Source: Plantago elongata
Taxonomy: Eukaryota; Streptophyta; Magnoliopsida; Lamiales; Plantaginaceae
Reading direction: 5' to 3'
Length of the DNA stretch: 60,009 bases
Assembly: GCA_036897095.1 (NCBI GenBank)
Contig: JAYMSP010000295.1
Coordinates: forward strand, 1 to 60,009
In this document: positions 12,131 to 25,658 of the stretch, piece by piece
How the letters are laid out: each line of letters opens with the position of its first letter
How positions within the stretch are numbered: position 1 is the first letter of the stretch
Translations under genes and position numbers: made by a program
Notes under the pieces: generated by a model
Told to the model about the DNA's origin: nothing
What the model saw: the letters and a program-made list of their open reading frames with translations, nothing else
The model's database searches: none

Positions 12131-14936
12131 AGCTTACTGAAATTTAGCTAGCTAGCTAGGTGTATAGGGAAATGTGTAGTGTCAGAGAGCTTCTTCTTTC
12201 AACCTCTTATTGTTATTTGTAAAATGACAGACAAGTTGCAATTAACCTTTTTCTTCCTTCTCTCTCTCAACAAAGTTGATGATGATTATACAGATAAATA
12301 GAAAGAGAAAGAAAGAAAGAGTGTTGGGTTTGTTTGTTTGTTTGGGTGTTTGTGAATTGTGATGAGTGATGAGGAAGCACGTTCAGTTGGCCTTTTTCAG
12401 GTTGGCATTTTGTTTTCTTTTTTATACCAAGACAAACTATATTATATACTATGCAATAAGCAAGCCGCACTCTCAAAATACACAACTACATGTTTATCTA
12501 CGACCATGTCATACTCTACATTTAAATAAAAATAAAATATGAATGGATTCGATCAATATACATTTTTAAGGTACTTTTATTTTTTTAATTATATAAACTT
12601 TTAAATAAATGTTACCGTTTATCAAATTAAGTCATCAATGATATTAATTAAAATATTTATAGTATCAATAAAATAAATTGTGATATGAAAACTTTAATAT
12701 TAAAAACATGGCTGCTTTGATTAATAATATCGTAAAAACATAGGTTCGTATTTCTCTTAAAAGACTTCAACGTTTACTAAGTAATTATAGATAATTTTTA
12801 AATGATCTTTTTAAATTAATATTTGATTTCGAATTCAACTTTCAATTGTTTTCGACGTATATTTTAATGAAATAATGAATAAAGTAGAAAAAGTAAATAC
12901 TATAAAAGATAGTGAATACGGTAAAATATATAATATATTATTGTATATTAGAATAAAAAAATCAAATCATGAAAGTAAATTTGAGCTTGGACGCACTAAA
13001 ACAAAATGTGAGAATTTGAGTTACGAAGGAAAGAAATATATGTTATCAGATAAATACATTGTTGTTTGTCCTTTGTAAGATAAACTAATTAATAAAGAGA
13101 GTGATTTTATTGAATTAGCTAGGTTATTTACTTGTAAAATTTTTAATTAAACTTATCAACTAGCTAAACGTTTATGTTACATGTTTATTATAAAAATAAA
13201 CTTATCAATTTTATAAGGTTGTGCTAAATAGATACGTACAATAGTATGGTGGTGTTAAATTAATAATAATATATGTGATATATAGAATAATCATTTTATA
13301 TTATATGTTGAAAGATTGACTATTGATTCTTTCAATCATTTTTAATATAAACTAAATTACTTCGTTGTTGAAATTGTAGGTATGAAATGTAATGGAATTT
13401 TTAGATATTTGTATCTATCGAGTGGGGTCAAGTTTTGTAATTAGTTGATTTTATTTGGAAAATTATAAGGAAAGAAGAAGATATATTTTGACTTAGTATG
13501 ATTATATTCCTTGTTAGTGATGGCCATTTTGTTAGAATTCATTCATTTAATTGAAGGAAAAAAATACTAAAAGAAAGTTGTTGATGACCATAATTGGTGG
13601 AAATAAAAATAATGGAAGCCGGTTGTATTCACTACTTTTCTACGCGCTTCATATTTTTGTGTCTCCATTTGTCAGCTGGATCCAGCTACTCCCATTGTAT
13701 TTACTTTCCCATTAAAATTCAATTAGTTTTCAACTACAACTGTTGTCGGGAAAATTGCACTTACTTTCCCATATTATTGAGTTATTCCATTTTTGGCCCT
13801 TAACGTGTTCAGCTGCTTGCTTATGAGTTAGGAGTGTGGGTGAACAGATTGGATCAGATCAAATCCAATCCAAAATTCGAATTGATCCGATCCGAACTGT
13901 AAGTTTTTGCCTAATCTGAAGTCTGGTCCGAATTTCCCGATTGGATTCGAATCAATCCAAAAATGAATTGGATTTTTTTCAGATTAATCTGAAAATCTAC
14001 CCCTTTTTCTTTAAAATCTTCAATTTCATCCAAAAATATTATAGCAAATCCAGCCAACAATCATCACATTTATTATCATAAGAAAGAGAGAACAGTGTTC
14101 AAAATTAATTTTTCGGTAAAATATTTAATAAATTCTTTGGATAAGAAATTGATTATCTTACGATTTGCTCTTAAGATAGATTATGATATACTTTGGATGA
14201 AAGGGTCGATCTATGTTAACCATGTTGCTATGCATATTTTAAAATGGTCTCCTCTAAGTTCTCTACATCATGACTCACCATTAGCTCCTGTTTGGATTTC
14301 ATTATGGCATTTGTTATGTTTTGAAACTCGAATCGACAATCGACCCAGATAGATACAGATGGAGGTTCAATTGGATCAACCTACTAAATAGTTTTCTCAA
14401 AAATACAACATATAATAATTTTTTTATGGTATCTCATTAATAATGATATAATTATATAGTGTAAGTATGAAGTAAACATATTAAAAAATATATAATTATT
14501 ATTTATTAATCTAATAGTGTGATACTATTTTTGAATTATAAATTATCAATATTCTTAAAGTTTAATTTATCACGATAGAATTCTTTCTAGTCTTTCCCTG
14601 CAACACTTAAGGGTAAATATTAAGTTGTCTTTTTTTATCATAGGCATGCTTATTGCATATTCACTCTAGTCCTACAGACCCAGGCCTGGTCCTGAGCCCA
14701 TGCTGACTGTTTAGTCGCATGGGACCCAGGCTCATGATCTTTTACCGTATACGTATAATTTAGTGAAAAAGAGAAAATAAGTATTTTCAATTACACAATG
14801 GAAGAAACAGATGTTGAATTAAGGGAGTGCCAAATCATATCCATTTAATTATTGGAATACCTTAATTATATATTTATATTACCCTCTACGTATTTCCTCA
14901 GTTATATTTATATTGAGTATATTTTATTACAACAAA
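12131..14936. other. Intergenic, GDPDL upstream region
   Basis: The part next to 12131 holds the unmapped 5'UTR and promoter of the GDPDL gene. The rest is AT-rich and has no credible gene. At 13850-14010 there is a run of GGATC/GATCCGA-type short inverted words such as those found at ends of non-autonomous DNA transposons, but no pair of ends was fixed. Confidence 0.5.
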
Positions 14937-15040
14937 TTTTTTTTTTTTTTAAACAGCTAAAGGGTGACTCGAACCCCCGACCAGTTAATTGGAGTTGAAG
15001 CGTATTGCCAACTGAGCTGCACTTCGTTACCTACAAACAA
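14937..15040 (-). mobile_element. Short tRNA-derived SINE, minus strand
   Basis: Read on the minus strand the element has GTGCAGCTCAGTTGGC (A-box-like) and GGGGGTTCGAGTC (B-box-like), and ends in an A-rich tail (the T-run at 14937-14950 on the plus strand). The flanks carry related sequence, TATTGAGTAT at 14911-14920 and at 15041-15050, extending imperfectly towards ACAAA on both sides, consistent with a decayed target duplication. Confidence 0.7.
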
Positions 15041-15345
15041 TATTGAGTATTTTTTTATTATAAACAAACTCTAATTATAGTGTATTTATTTTTCGCTCAA
15101 TATTTTAGACTAGAGGAGAATATCTTATATTAATGAAAAGGAATATGGAATATGGGAGTACCTATGGAGTATGTCATTGATGTTAAAGAGGTAGAAATCT
15201 CTCGTAATATTTATATTATACTCAGTCGCAATTTATTTTACTTTTCGAAGATAATTTTAATATTAAATTCAAAATTTTATTTTGGTATATACATATATAT
15301 AATTATATATAAAATTTATATTTATATTTTTATTTTATAATTAAT

Positions 15346-15403
15346 CGGGGCCATTTTATAAAGTTTGTTCGGGGTCTCATATTTTCCGGACCGGCGGCCC
15401 TGT
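15346..15403. mobile_element. Possible hAT-like element end
   Basis: GGGGTCTCATATTTTCC followed by GGACCGGCGGCCCTG resembles the conserved end of a common plant non-autonomous hAT-type repeat (a GGGGCC..TTTT block next to CCGGCCCTG). No matching opposite end was found nearby, so this is a fragment. Confidence 0.3.
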
Positions 15404-17322
15404 ACGGACCATGAGCTTTTCTTCAACCTCTTCATCTCTACTCATCTTCCTGGAACATTGTGATGAATCAGTATACTACTCTTTCCTGATTTCTTTTGTA
15501 ATCTTTTTGGGTACTTGGCCAAGCAGAGTATTAGTGTGATAGGTTTCTTGACTAGCTTGTGGTCTATTCTATTTCCTAAATGTATGCTTATAGATATTTT
15601 TGCTTCCTCTTGATTAGGAACTAAGTCTGGTACAATACAGCTACTGGGAAATAGGCGTGCTAGGCAGCCTGCTTTGAAGTATTGGAAGGTTTTAGTCTCT
15701 AGTTCATGGAATGTAATTTGGCAGTGGTTGTATCTAGTTTACCTATTATTGTTTGTAGTATGTACTATTTTGTGTCCTTGAAGGCTCCTTAAATAGTTAT
15801 ATATTTCCCGTAGGTACTAAATGGGAACATCATCCATTAGTAATAGAGTTTCATACTCTAGGTAATGAGTATCTCCTTCCATTTGTATGCAGTTTTTGCC
15901 ATTAACTCTTAGCTTAGATTAACTTTTAGCTTAGCTTACTAAGACATGCTAGACGATGTGGTGGTTGCATATCATCTCAACTTCTCTATTTAAGTAGGTG
16001 AGCCTCTTTTTTTTGAAAAAAAAAAGAAAAAGCAAGAGTCCTAGTTCTAATGATAAAGTGACTAAACTTGTCACGCCCCAAATCCAAAAATAATTTGAAA
16101 CGATCGGTCATCTATCATTAGAATGACTCATGCTAAAACAAAGCCTGATCAATTATATAAATCGTTTAAAAAAGAGTGATACAATGGCAGAGCAACTACA
16201 ACTCAAATACAATAGATACAACTCCATAAACCTCGACTTCAATACAACCTTAAAAAATTACAAAACTTTCACTAACACTACTAGCTGCTCTAGACCGACT
16301 TGCTTCCACTAGCAACCTCCTCAGAACCGTAGTCACTTACTCAACTGCAAAAAATATATGTAAGGGTGAACTCTTGGCACTTTTACCCGGATCAAGTACA
16401 TATAAAAAGTTTACATACATATACACTCGATTTTATATTTTTAAAAAAAACATAGTTAGAAATCATTAGCATGGAACACATGTCACAATACACTGGCTCG
16501 AATCAAATATACACTATGGCCACACAAACCGTGATGGCACAACGGTCGGCTTTTCCATAACACATCCTCTAAACACAATAGGGTCATACACATAACACCG
16601 GGAGTACTCCAATGCACGACAACCCCTTAACACATAAGGGTCTCCAAACACTTCATAGGCATATCGATGAGAATAAACGTACGTACACATAATCCATGCT
16701 TTATAATGGGATGTACTTCCCGTATGTAATATGTAGCACAAATTACTAAGCAATCCGTTCGTTGGAATGACGTCCAAGGTCATCTTGGCACGAATAAATA
16801 AGAGGGGGAAGGAATCACTTACAAGAGAAATTCTCGCAAGGTAGTATCGCCTCTCGACGGTGATTGCACGCTTTTTAACGATAAAGTAACTTCATTCATC
16901 ATAACATAATAAAATACAAGTATGGTTCATGATTTATATACCAGTTACTCTTCTAGAGTTTATTCGGCCTATTCGGCCCAGAGGCCTGTTCTCCTATTCT
17001 ACGGGCCGTGGACTTTTATTCTTATCTGTAGTTATTAACCAAAGTAACATAATTAAAAGGGATAATTAAAGTAACTAAATAAAAGGAGATATTTGGATTA
17101 ATTAATTAGGTGACTGCAGTTCGCACTAGTACTCAGTAGAGCGCCAGAGCGGATTCGAGGTGCGGATCAAATTCGTATAAAAATGTATTCCATCACTTTA
17201 TCGAATCATTTTCACAAATTGTGTATATAGAGAAAACATTTGCGGGGCATACACATTTGATCCTATTTTAAATTGACTATTATACCAAGTTATACTTGAT
17301 ATAATAACCATAAGTTATTTGT
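15404..17322. other. Intergenic repeat-like region
   Basis: No intact gene was found. Around 16070-16110 the word TCACGCCCCAAATCC resembles the edge of a widespread plant dispersed repeat. At 16514-16783 a minus-strand frame has two similar blocks (GDPYVLRGC and YDPIVFRGC), probably from that repeat and not a gene. Confidence 0.35.
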
Positions 17323-17417
17323 GATAACGAAGCGCAAATCAGTTGGTAATACGTTTCATCTCCAACTAATAGGTCGGAAGTTCGAATTACCCTTTAGTCG
17401 TTTCAAAAATAAAAATT
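17323..17417 (+). mobile_element. Short tRNA-derived SINE
   Basis: This 95-bp element starts GATAACGAAGCGCAAATCAG, carries the B-box-like GAAGTTCGAAT, and ends TTTCAAAAATAAAA. It is flanked by a perfect 13-bp target duplication, ATAAGTTATTTGT (17310-17322 and 17418-17430). Confidence 0.8.
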
Positions 17418-17430
17418 ATAAGTTATTTGT

Positions 17431-18043
17431 CAATCGAAAACCATACATATAGATTTTATATAAAAAAATAGAAGCAAAATGTCAAGAGTTCCCCTTACTT
17501 GAAAGTCGACTCGAATATGACTCAATATAGCTAAATCACAAAAACCTTGCACCTCGAAACTCCAAAACCGACACTACAATGTAAGAGCCTAAAACAAGTA
17601 AAACTTTAATAAAATTAGTTCAATTAAATTCAGTCCAGTCCAACTCGAATTAGTTATAATATATAATATACTTCAGTTTAATTCTGACAAACTTATTCAG
17701 TTGAGTTCAATAAATTTAATAGAAGGAAACGGCTTAATTGGTGACGTTGGGAAGGATGGACACGTATAGAGTGGAGTGCATGGACTCGGCGCCATGTGCC
17801 ATTACGGTAGTCATCACACCTCTCATCTCATCTCTGTCGTTTAGTCCTCCCAAGTCCCATCATCACTCACTCCCTGCTTCTTTGCACCAATCCTTCATGA
17901 GATGGTAAACGAAAAACTAAACCTCTATCTGACTGCACTGCCTAGTTATTTGGTTTTCATTTCTTCATCGTCTTCGTTCAAGTCTAATCAATCTTGTATC
18001 ACTTCTATCTAATAGATAAAAGAAAAAAACAATCAATCCATAA
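17431..18043 (+). promoter_or_regulatory. Upstream region of the NHX gene
   Basis: This stretch lies directly before the NHX start codon and should contain its promoter and 5'UTR. A pyrimidine-rich run at 17815-17900 is compatible with a plant 5' leader. No transcription start or specific element could be established. Confidence 0.35.
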
Positions 18044-21000
18044 ATGGATATGATTCTGAATATAGGTGAGCAGCAACATGAGCAGGTGGTGCCGATTACG
18101 GTGTTTGTCGCAGTGCTCTGTCTCTGTTTGGTCATTGGTCATTTGCTCGAAGAAAACCGTTGGGTTAACGAATCCATCACTGCTCTCATTCTCGTATCAA
18201 TTCTTCAAACTCCTCAAAATTATGATCGAATTTTCGATTAAACAACGATTAATTTGTATGCTTTGCTATGCAGGGATTAGTGGCTGGAACCATTATCCTC
18301 TTCATAAGCAAGGGCAAAACATCTCATATACTCCGATTCAACGAAGAGCTCTTCTTCATTTATCTCCTTCCACCTATTATTTTCAATGCAGGGTATGTGG
18401 GAATTATGAATTGATTTCACTTCAGTTTTTATTTTATACTACACTTCAGTGATCAGATGAACAAAGAGAACATATATAATACTACAGAGCCTTACTTTGC
18501 ATTGCAGCTTCCAGGTGAAGAAGAAGCAATTCTTCCACAACTTCTTTACCATAATGTTATTCGGTGTAATTGGAGTTTTCATATCCTCAACCATCATTAC
18601 AGTTGCCACTTGGTTGCTCTTTCCGAAATTCAACTTTTCTGGCCTTACTCCGCGCGACTTTCTTGGTTACCTCCTGCTGCATACCTATATATATATTTAT
18701 ATATATCACACTGTTTCAGCTAAACTCAGATGATGCTTTGTTAATTGCGTACTTATTCACTTTCTTTGTAAACCAGCTATCGGAACAATATTTTCATCAA
18801 CAGACACTGTGTGCACTCTTCAGGTATGGCTTATGCTAATGCAATAGCATATGTGAGGAAATAGTAAATAATGTATGCGAAATATTTCTCATTAGAAGGA
18901 TGGGGAGTTGAATTTGGGATGTTGAATTTGTGGCGGAGGGAGTGTATAGTTCCGCACTCTCTCCCCGAAGTTTAGATCCTGGGTCCGCCCTGCAAAGTGA
19001 TATATGTCTTTAATATGAGATTTTGGAATTTGCTGTAGGTTTTGAATCAAGATGATACTCCCTTGCTGTACAGCTTAGTTTTTGGGGAAGGTGTAGTAAA
19101 TGATGCCACATCAGTTGTCCTATTCAATGCAATTCAAAAGATTGACGTCAATAAAATCGATGGCTGGACGGCTGTCCAAGTTCTTCTTGATTTCTTGTAT
19201 CTGTTCTCGACAAGCACGGGTCTAGGAGTTGCTGTGAGTCTACTGTTATGAAACTCTCACCTAGAAAATGCATTTTCCAGATTTCAGGACTCGGTTACTT
19301 TACTGTCCTCCCTGAGTCCATTGCACTCTTATATATGAAGATTTACTCCGAGAGAGTTTCATAATAAACATAAGGTGGATTAAAATAGCATTTCAAGTGT
19401 TACATCACGAAGCATTTTCTTTATGCTTTCAGGCTGGACTTCTGACTGCATATGTTCTCAAGGGCTTATACTTTGGCAGGTAAATTAATTATATTCATAT
19501 GTGCAGCTACGGGAGGGTAAATCGAAATTGTTGAAATATGGAGTTTGGTGGCTGATGTTCATTAAGTGGTTCGTATGGCTGCTATTAATTTTCTTGACAG
19601 ACATTCAAGCGTTCGGGAAATTTCTCTTATGGTTCTCATGGCCTATCTCTCCTACATGTTGGCTGAGGTAATGGTGAAAATAGATGCCATACTAGAAAAA
19701 TTAAAAAAATATATGTTCCTTACAGAGTTGCAGTGTATTCAAGCCAAATCACTCACTGGTTTATTTTTCTTATTGATATATCTATATGTAGTCACCTAAT
19801 CGTCTTACCCCCCTCTTCGAAACATGAATGGTATGTTACTCAAAAGGTGCATGCTAGAAATGTCTTTCATGTTATGTTTTGAATCTTGATCCCAATTGGG
19901 GGCTGGTTACATCCTTATCACATTAGGGACTCTGCGACTTCTATTTTCCAGTGTGCCTTTCAGATGAGAAGTCCTCCTATAGTGCTTTTAAACAGAACTT
20001 TTATAAGACAGTACGAGAATTTGATGGCAACTCTAGAGCTGTGTGTTACTTCTAGTATCATTATCCTGTAAAATATATATACGTGGAGTCAGGGAGTTGG
20101 TTTGCCCCTATGCATGTTTCACTGTTTTCGCACATGAATATAACCTTTAGGATGGAACTCCTGCTTTTCCATGAGCGCTAGATAGAAGCTGCTCATGATT
20201 AGGGCTGGAGTGGACCTAGGTCCTAAAAACTGAACCTAGCTAGGTCTATATGGCAGAGAGTCTGTGGTGCACTTATTCGGTACAGCGGTCTGCATGCACC
20301 ACTCGTATTCAGTTTTTTAAGGCTCTCCCATGGAGTTTGTACTGTTTTTCCTCCTCCATATATGTCCACTCAAGGCATTCTAGCCTACAAAACAGAAATA
20401 GATCTTAGAAATTGAAGAGAAGATGACCATTAATTATTGTAGATTGAAGTTATATTTCTACGTGTATTTGCAATGTAATTTGACATAGCACATTTATGTA
20501 TCCTTGACCTTCAGTTTGGGCTTCTGAGTGAACTGGTTTAACTCCATGCTGAACCACTTATTTTTTGCATACAGCTGCTAGAACTTAGTGGGATTTTGAC
20601 TGTATTTTTTGCTGGGGTTTTTATGTCCCACTACGCATGGCACAATGTGACTGACAGCTCAAGGATTACCACCAGGTATGCAGAGTGTACCAATTAATAC
20701 ATTAAACAATTTATGTCTTGTTTGAACTAGGAATTAATTGTCTTTCATCGCATATTTGGCTACTTTTAGGAGTGCCTATTTTGCTACATGAGATTCCTTC
20801 CAGTTTATGAACTGTAGTACAGTAATAATTAATAAATCCGTGTCACTAATTGAAGTCGGTATAACCTTAATCTTATGCTCATTTCACTTGCAGGCATGTA
20901 TTTGCGATGATGTCTTTTATAGCAGAAACATTCATATTTCTCTATGTGGGTATGGATGCATTGGATATTGAGAAATGGAGAATGAGCAAATTGAGGTGAG

Positions 21001-23147
21001 GCCTATTAGTTCTTACCAAAACATGATGTTCCCTGTGTTAATCTCGTGTCCAATTTTGGTCTGTAACTTTTCCTTGTTCTGACCTAAGCTTTTGAAAAAA
21101 TGATTGTGCAGTATCTCCGATGCTATTGGCATATACAGCAGTGTTATGTTTGTTATACTGGTTGGACGTGCTGCATTTGTGTTTCCTCTATCAGCCTTGT
21201 CAAATTGTATGAACCGGAGTACTTCTAGATCGTCAACAATAACAATGAATCACCAAGTTAGTGGCTTGCCTACTTTCTTTTATTAATCCAAGAAACAAGT
21301 GATAAATCTTGTATTCTGATCTAAACTATGCTCAAGCATCCATCTGCAGTTTTGGTTCTAGAAGTCGTGGACAAGTAGCCAATTATTTATCTAGACATTC
21401 TGATATAAGATTCCTTCATGGAAATACATAGGCATGACTAATTCACTAATTTATCGGTAATGGAGGGATGATGTTCTAGCCAATGGTAAAACCAGAATTC
21501 TCCGTGCTAATCATTATATTATTATTATTTGTAGTAGTAGTAGTAGTAAATGATTATTAAATACTTTAAATACATCAATAGTATAAAATATGAAAAATTT
21601 ATATCAAATACCAATCTTTCTAATATTACTTTAAAATTTTACATTTTATGAGAATTATTATATAAACGTTCATAATTACTCACCCTTGAAGTATTTTGCG
21701 TGGTTTTTACTTTTTAGCACTATTTAGCAAAGATTTACATATTATAAGATATAAACATTAAAAATATTCTTAGTTAAAACACTTTCATAGCTAGGTGGTC
21801 ATGATGTCTTTTTCTTTTTTTTAATTTCATTGTCAGAATAGATTGTCCGAACTCCGAAAGCTAAAAAACAGTTAATCCGTAATTGCGACAAATCCTCTCC
21901 CTCTCAGTCGACTCCCTTCGGAATCCTGTCCTTGCTAAGGCTTGTTAATTTTTGTATTGTTGATGTTTTTCCAAAAGCTTGCCCAACGTATGGTACATTA
22001 ATTCACTGTAGTATCATTTGATGATGCAACACTATATTGGATGTTATAACACTAGATGTTTGGTGCCAGTGGATGCTACCACAGGTGAAATTTGGTACTA
22101 ACACCAGGTACAATTGTGTGTCAAACGTTGTTTAGTCAAGTCAGAGAACTGGGAGAAGACAGCATTGATTGAATCGGTTATGAGTTGATATGAGAGTCTA
22201 AAAATAGGATGCTGTTGATTTATTCATTGTTTAACTTCCAGGTAATTTAAGACTCTGGAGAGATAGGATTGTCTAAAGATGGAGCTTTATTTGGACCTAA
22301 TGTTAATGGGGTTTAAGAGCGAATCGTATAATAATACAGTGACATTATCTGGGGTTGGTAGCAGTATTCCTTTCTGAAATATCAGGTTGGCAAATGCTTG
22401 TGCCTGTGATTTTTCTGAAGCAAATTTTTACAATGCAGCTCTAGACTGGATGGAAATATCAATTCTTTTTTTCTACAGGCTATTGTAATTTTCTTCTGTT
22501 AAACTAGGTGGTTATATGGTGGGCTGGACTGATGAGAGGAGCTGTATCCATCGCCTTGGCGTTCAAACAGGTATGTTGCTCCAGAGAAATTTAGAGTAAA
22601 ATCTCTACATATTTACTCGTTTTATTATGTCTGTCCTGATACCTAATTCTGGCTATTGCAGTTTACTTTGTTTGGGCTTCCTCTGAATCAAGTCAACGCT
22701 GTAATGGTCACGACAACTGTTATAGTTGTACTCTTTAGCACCGTGGTGAGTAAAAAACTCATGTTATGATGGCTTCAAATGTAGTCATCGGCACAATTCT
22801 TTACTGATTTTGAATTGTATGCACTTGTAACTCATATTATTTGATAGTTACTTATGTGGTAATTGACACATGAATTGCAGGTGTTTGGCTTTTTAACAAA
22901 GCCTTTGATAAGGTATCTACTTCCTCCTTGTAGTAGTGGTGGCATAGACAGGGAACCAAGTATTGCCAAGGAGAATATGACACTTCCTTTGCTCTCGTTT
23001 GAGGAATCAGCATCGACTAACCTTTCACGGGCGAAAGATAATTTGTCGATGCTGATAGAGAGACCTGTCTATACTATTCATTCATTCTGGCGGAGATTTG
23101 ATAATGCGTACATGAGACCTGTATTTGGGGGACCTCAGAGCAGTTGA
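18044..23147 (+). CDS. NHX: Vacuolar Na+(K+)/H+ antiporter, NHX class I
   Basis: Thirteen exons: 18044-18193, 18274-18392, 18508-18665, 18777-18823, 19039-19233, 19433-19479, 19601-19667, 20575-20675, 20894-20995, 21112-21256, 22508-22570, 22662-22745, 22881-23147. They total 1545 nt, 514 aa, close to the usual 520-550 aa. The protein is a multi-membrane CPA1 exchanger. Visible motifs are HLLEENRWVNESITAL in the first segment, the amiloride-binding signature FFIYLLPPI, GEGVVNDATSVVLFNA with the ND pair essential for exchange, AETFIFLYVGMDALD, and GLMRGAVSIALAFKQ. The C-terminal tail is soluble and ends in RRFDNAYMRPVFGG, typical of class I tonoplast members. The KKKQFFHNF and IFSSTDTVCTLQ blocks suggest the NHX3/NHX4 side of the class. 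By family knowledge it loads Na+ or K+ into the vacuole in exchange for protons, affecting salt tolerance, K+ homeostasis and vacuolar pH. It appears intact. Confidence 0.95.
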
Positions 23148-23329
23148 ATTAATTTTATGTTGGCCATGTAACCTTTCCATAACTTTTAGACATTGCGCAC
23201 TGGTACTTGTTAGCTTGTCGGATTTTGCAGTGTCTTTACCAGAGTTAAGCTCGGCGCCTGATGCACTTAAAATCAACCATTCCATGCTCTCAGCTAGTAC
23301 TATTTTGAGAGTTGCAAATCTGCCACATT

Positions 23330-24597
23330 AAGTTTTGTTTTTTAATAAGGTGTAGAATCTGTTGATGGGACAATTACAAATTGATATCTATATAAATTAG
23401 CTATGTTACCTTTTGAGTTAAACCTCATTAGTTCAGATTGAATTAGTTATAAATTTATACGTTATTTTCGTTCAGTAAATATCAGATGGAGATAACGAAG
23501 CCTTGTATTTGATATTAAATATATCCTCCGACTATACTAAATTAAATGTAATAATATACCAGAATGTTGGGCTCAATTTCACCAATTATGGTACAAATAT
23601 TTTTTATATATATTTGTGTAAATTTTTTATTGTTTATTAAAAATAAAAGAACGAGCCTTCATGGGGTTTATAAAGAATACAAGAGGTAGGGATCTAAGGT
23701 ACGGCTAATGCGAAATGAAAGAGATACCTGACTTGTTTTTTCTCTTTAAATTTTCTTTCTCTTCTTTTTCCTTTTTTTTTTTTGACAATCCTGATCAATT
23801 TTGTTTTACAATACAAATATATTTGAATTAACAAAATTGTCCACTCTCACCGTCTATCGCGTGAGACATATTTAGACTTATCTATCGTTTGCCTTATGTC
23901 ATAACTTTAACAAATAAGAACTCTCTCTCTTTTTACTTTCCCATTTCTCATCTCATTCTGAGCTTTATGTGGATACCATATAATATAGAGATTGAGTAGT
24001 TCGAGCCAATAAGCTTTCGCAGAAGTAGAATGGAGAATGATTACTTTTGAAAGAAGGTAGGCTCAGATGCCTGGCTATAATAAAACTTTGACTTTCCTAT
24101 GTATATATATTAAAAGAGAATATATATCAATCTATCTATGTATATATATTAAAAGAGAAATCATTTAATCATTTTTAAGGAGTGTTGATGTTAATATTCG
24201 TTTAGTATTTTGATCAATAATCATATAACTTATGTTTAATTAGTACTTTTGGTTCTCTTAAACATTGTAAAAGAGAAAATCACTTAGTATATTACTTTAG
24301 TACATCTTGTAATAGAAGTATTAAGTCTCAGGATGTAAATTTTATTTTCAATAAGTCCATAAAAAAAATCCTAGTAGTGCATTTTAATCGAAGATAGAAG
24401 ACTAAAAGATTGTAAAAGATTTATGAAGATTGAAGGTATTGGTCTCCTCATATAAGCTATGAATGGATACCATTAATGTATAATGTATACACTACATAAT
24501 ACTAGTATCTGAACATATGTTATCATTGCATATTGGATTATACGAGGTCTCAGAAAGCCTCATGTGCCCGTTGATACTAAAGTACAAGAAGTAGTAA
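23330..24597. other. Intergenic, downstream of NHX
   Basis: AT-rich with no gene recognised. At 24098-24159 the stretch CTATGTATATATATTAAAAG occurs twice, 38 bp apart, as a short direct duplication. Confidence 0.5.
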
Positions 24598-24599
24598 GA

Positions 24600-24790
24600 T
24601 GCATTTATGACACGGGCATATATGTATGTTGAATGTACAGTCCTCTCTGAAAAATGAGATAGAGACATCTGAGTACTAATTTCAATATATGAACGGATTG
24701 AATCTGAAGTGTGCCTAACATATACTATTCAAATGACTTCAAATTCATCTATAAATATCACTAGTTAGAAGCTGAGAAATACACACACGA
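24600..24790. repeat. Left arm of a roughly 180-bp inverted repeat
   Basis: This segment, containing ATGAACGGATTGAATCTGAA and ATACTATTCAAATGACT, pairs with the reverse complement of 25476-25658, which contains ATGAACGGATTGAATTTGAA and ATACTATTCAAATAACT. The arms are separated by about 690 bp. The arrangement could be the termini of a non-autonomous transposon or an inverted duplication. Ends were estimated by eye. Confidence 0.65.
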
Positions 24791-24827
24791 ACTACGCTCA
24801 CAATTTATATATGAAGCTAGTATTCTC

Positions 24828-25076
24828 TCAAGCATTACTACAATCCTCAAGCTTTCTGTTGCGACCAAAGCTCGAAAAATCATCAAGTAGTTCTAAGTGT
24901 CCTGAACCTTTAACAAGATAGTGATATTTGTGAAAGAGTTGAACTCTCGGATACCCTTTATGAAGTTCATTCTCCAGAACGAATATCATCTTACTTGGGT
25001 CAGTAAAAAAGCAATCAACCATACGTTGAATAAGTGTATTAAGTAGACTTGTTTCTTCTAAGCTCTCTGAAAACAT
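24828..25076 (-). pseudogene. Possible His-phosphotransfer (HPt)-like fragment
   Basis: An 82-codon minus-strand frame contains CFFTDPSKMIFVLENEL followed by FHKYHYLVKGSG. This spacing resembles plant AHP/HPt proteins (…LFFxDSExLLxxL… then DAHVHQLKGSSSSIG). The phosphorylatable histidine is not at the expected distance from KGS, so it would be a pseudo-HPt or a decayed copy. A short similar stretch (HKCHYL) occurs on the same strand at about 25625, inside the right inverted-repeat arm. No flanking exons were identified. This is a weak, motif-level suggestion only. Confidence 0.25.
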
Positions 25077-25386
25077 ACTGAAAAGTTATAGGAGAAGCTT
25101 ACCCGACAAACACATCATAACCAACACCATTAAGGCGTGGAGTACATGAAGTTTTTCCAAAAGAATAGCTCCAAGGTTATCATGTACATGAAGTACTCGG
25201 CTCGTGGAGTTAGCTAGGGAACAGCTCAGAGGGAACATTTGGTTGAGAATCATTTGTTTAGGATCTTAGAATATGACTATTGTAAGAAAAACTCAATTAT
25301 CTGTTTTAGTGGATTAGTTGGGGGATTACGCCACCTCCAGACACCACAATATTTGCTGTGTTATTTACTTGTGTTTATCTTTCATC

Positions 25387-25409
25387 TCACACACACACAC
25401 GCGCGCGCG
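25387..25409. repeat. (CA)n(CG)n microsatellite
   Basis: A short run of CA repeats passes directly into CG repeats. The alternating purine-pyrimidine tract is a potential Z-DNA sequence. It lies between the arms of the 24.6/25.6-kb inverted repeat. Confidence 0.85.
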
Positions 25410-25475
25410 TTATTGCAAAGCACAAACTCACTTATCTATTATTAAGTCTTCTGCTATCTGAATTTAAGTATCAGA

Positions 25476-25658
25476 CACATTTCTCGACTTCTAAATTGTG
25501 ATATTTATAAATGAAGTTGATAGTTATTTGAATAGTATCCGTTAGACATATTTCAAATTCAATCCGTTCATATCCTGAAATTAATACTCCCATGCGTAAG
25601 TCTCTTTTCAGAGAGTTCTGCAAAAGATAGTGACATTTATGTTGATCATTAAATGCGA
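25476..25658. repeat. Right arm of the inverted repeat
   Basis: Reverse-complement partner of 24600-24790. Its outer edge touches a Stowaway-like MITE that begins at about 25659, which probably inserted into or next to the older inverted repeat. Confidence 0.65.
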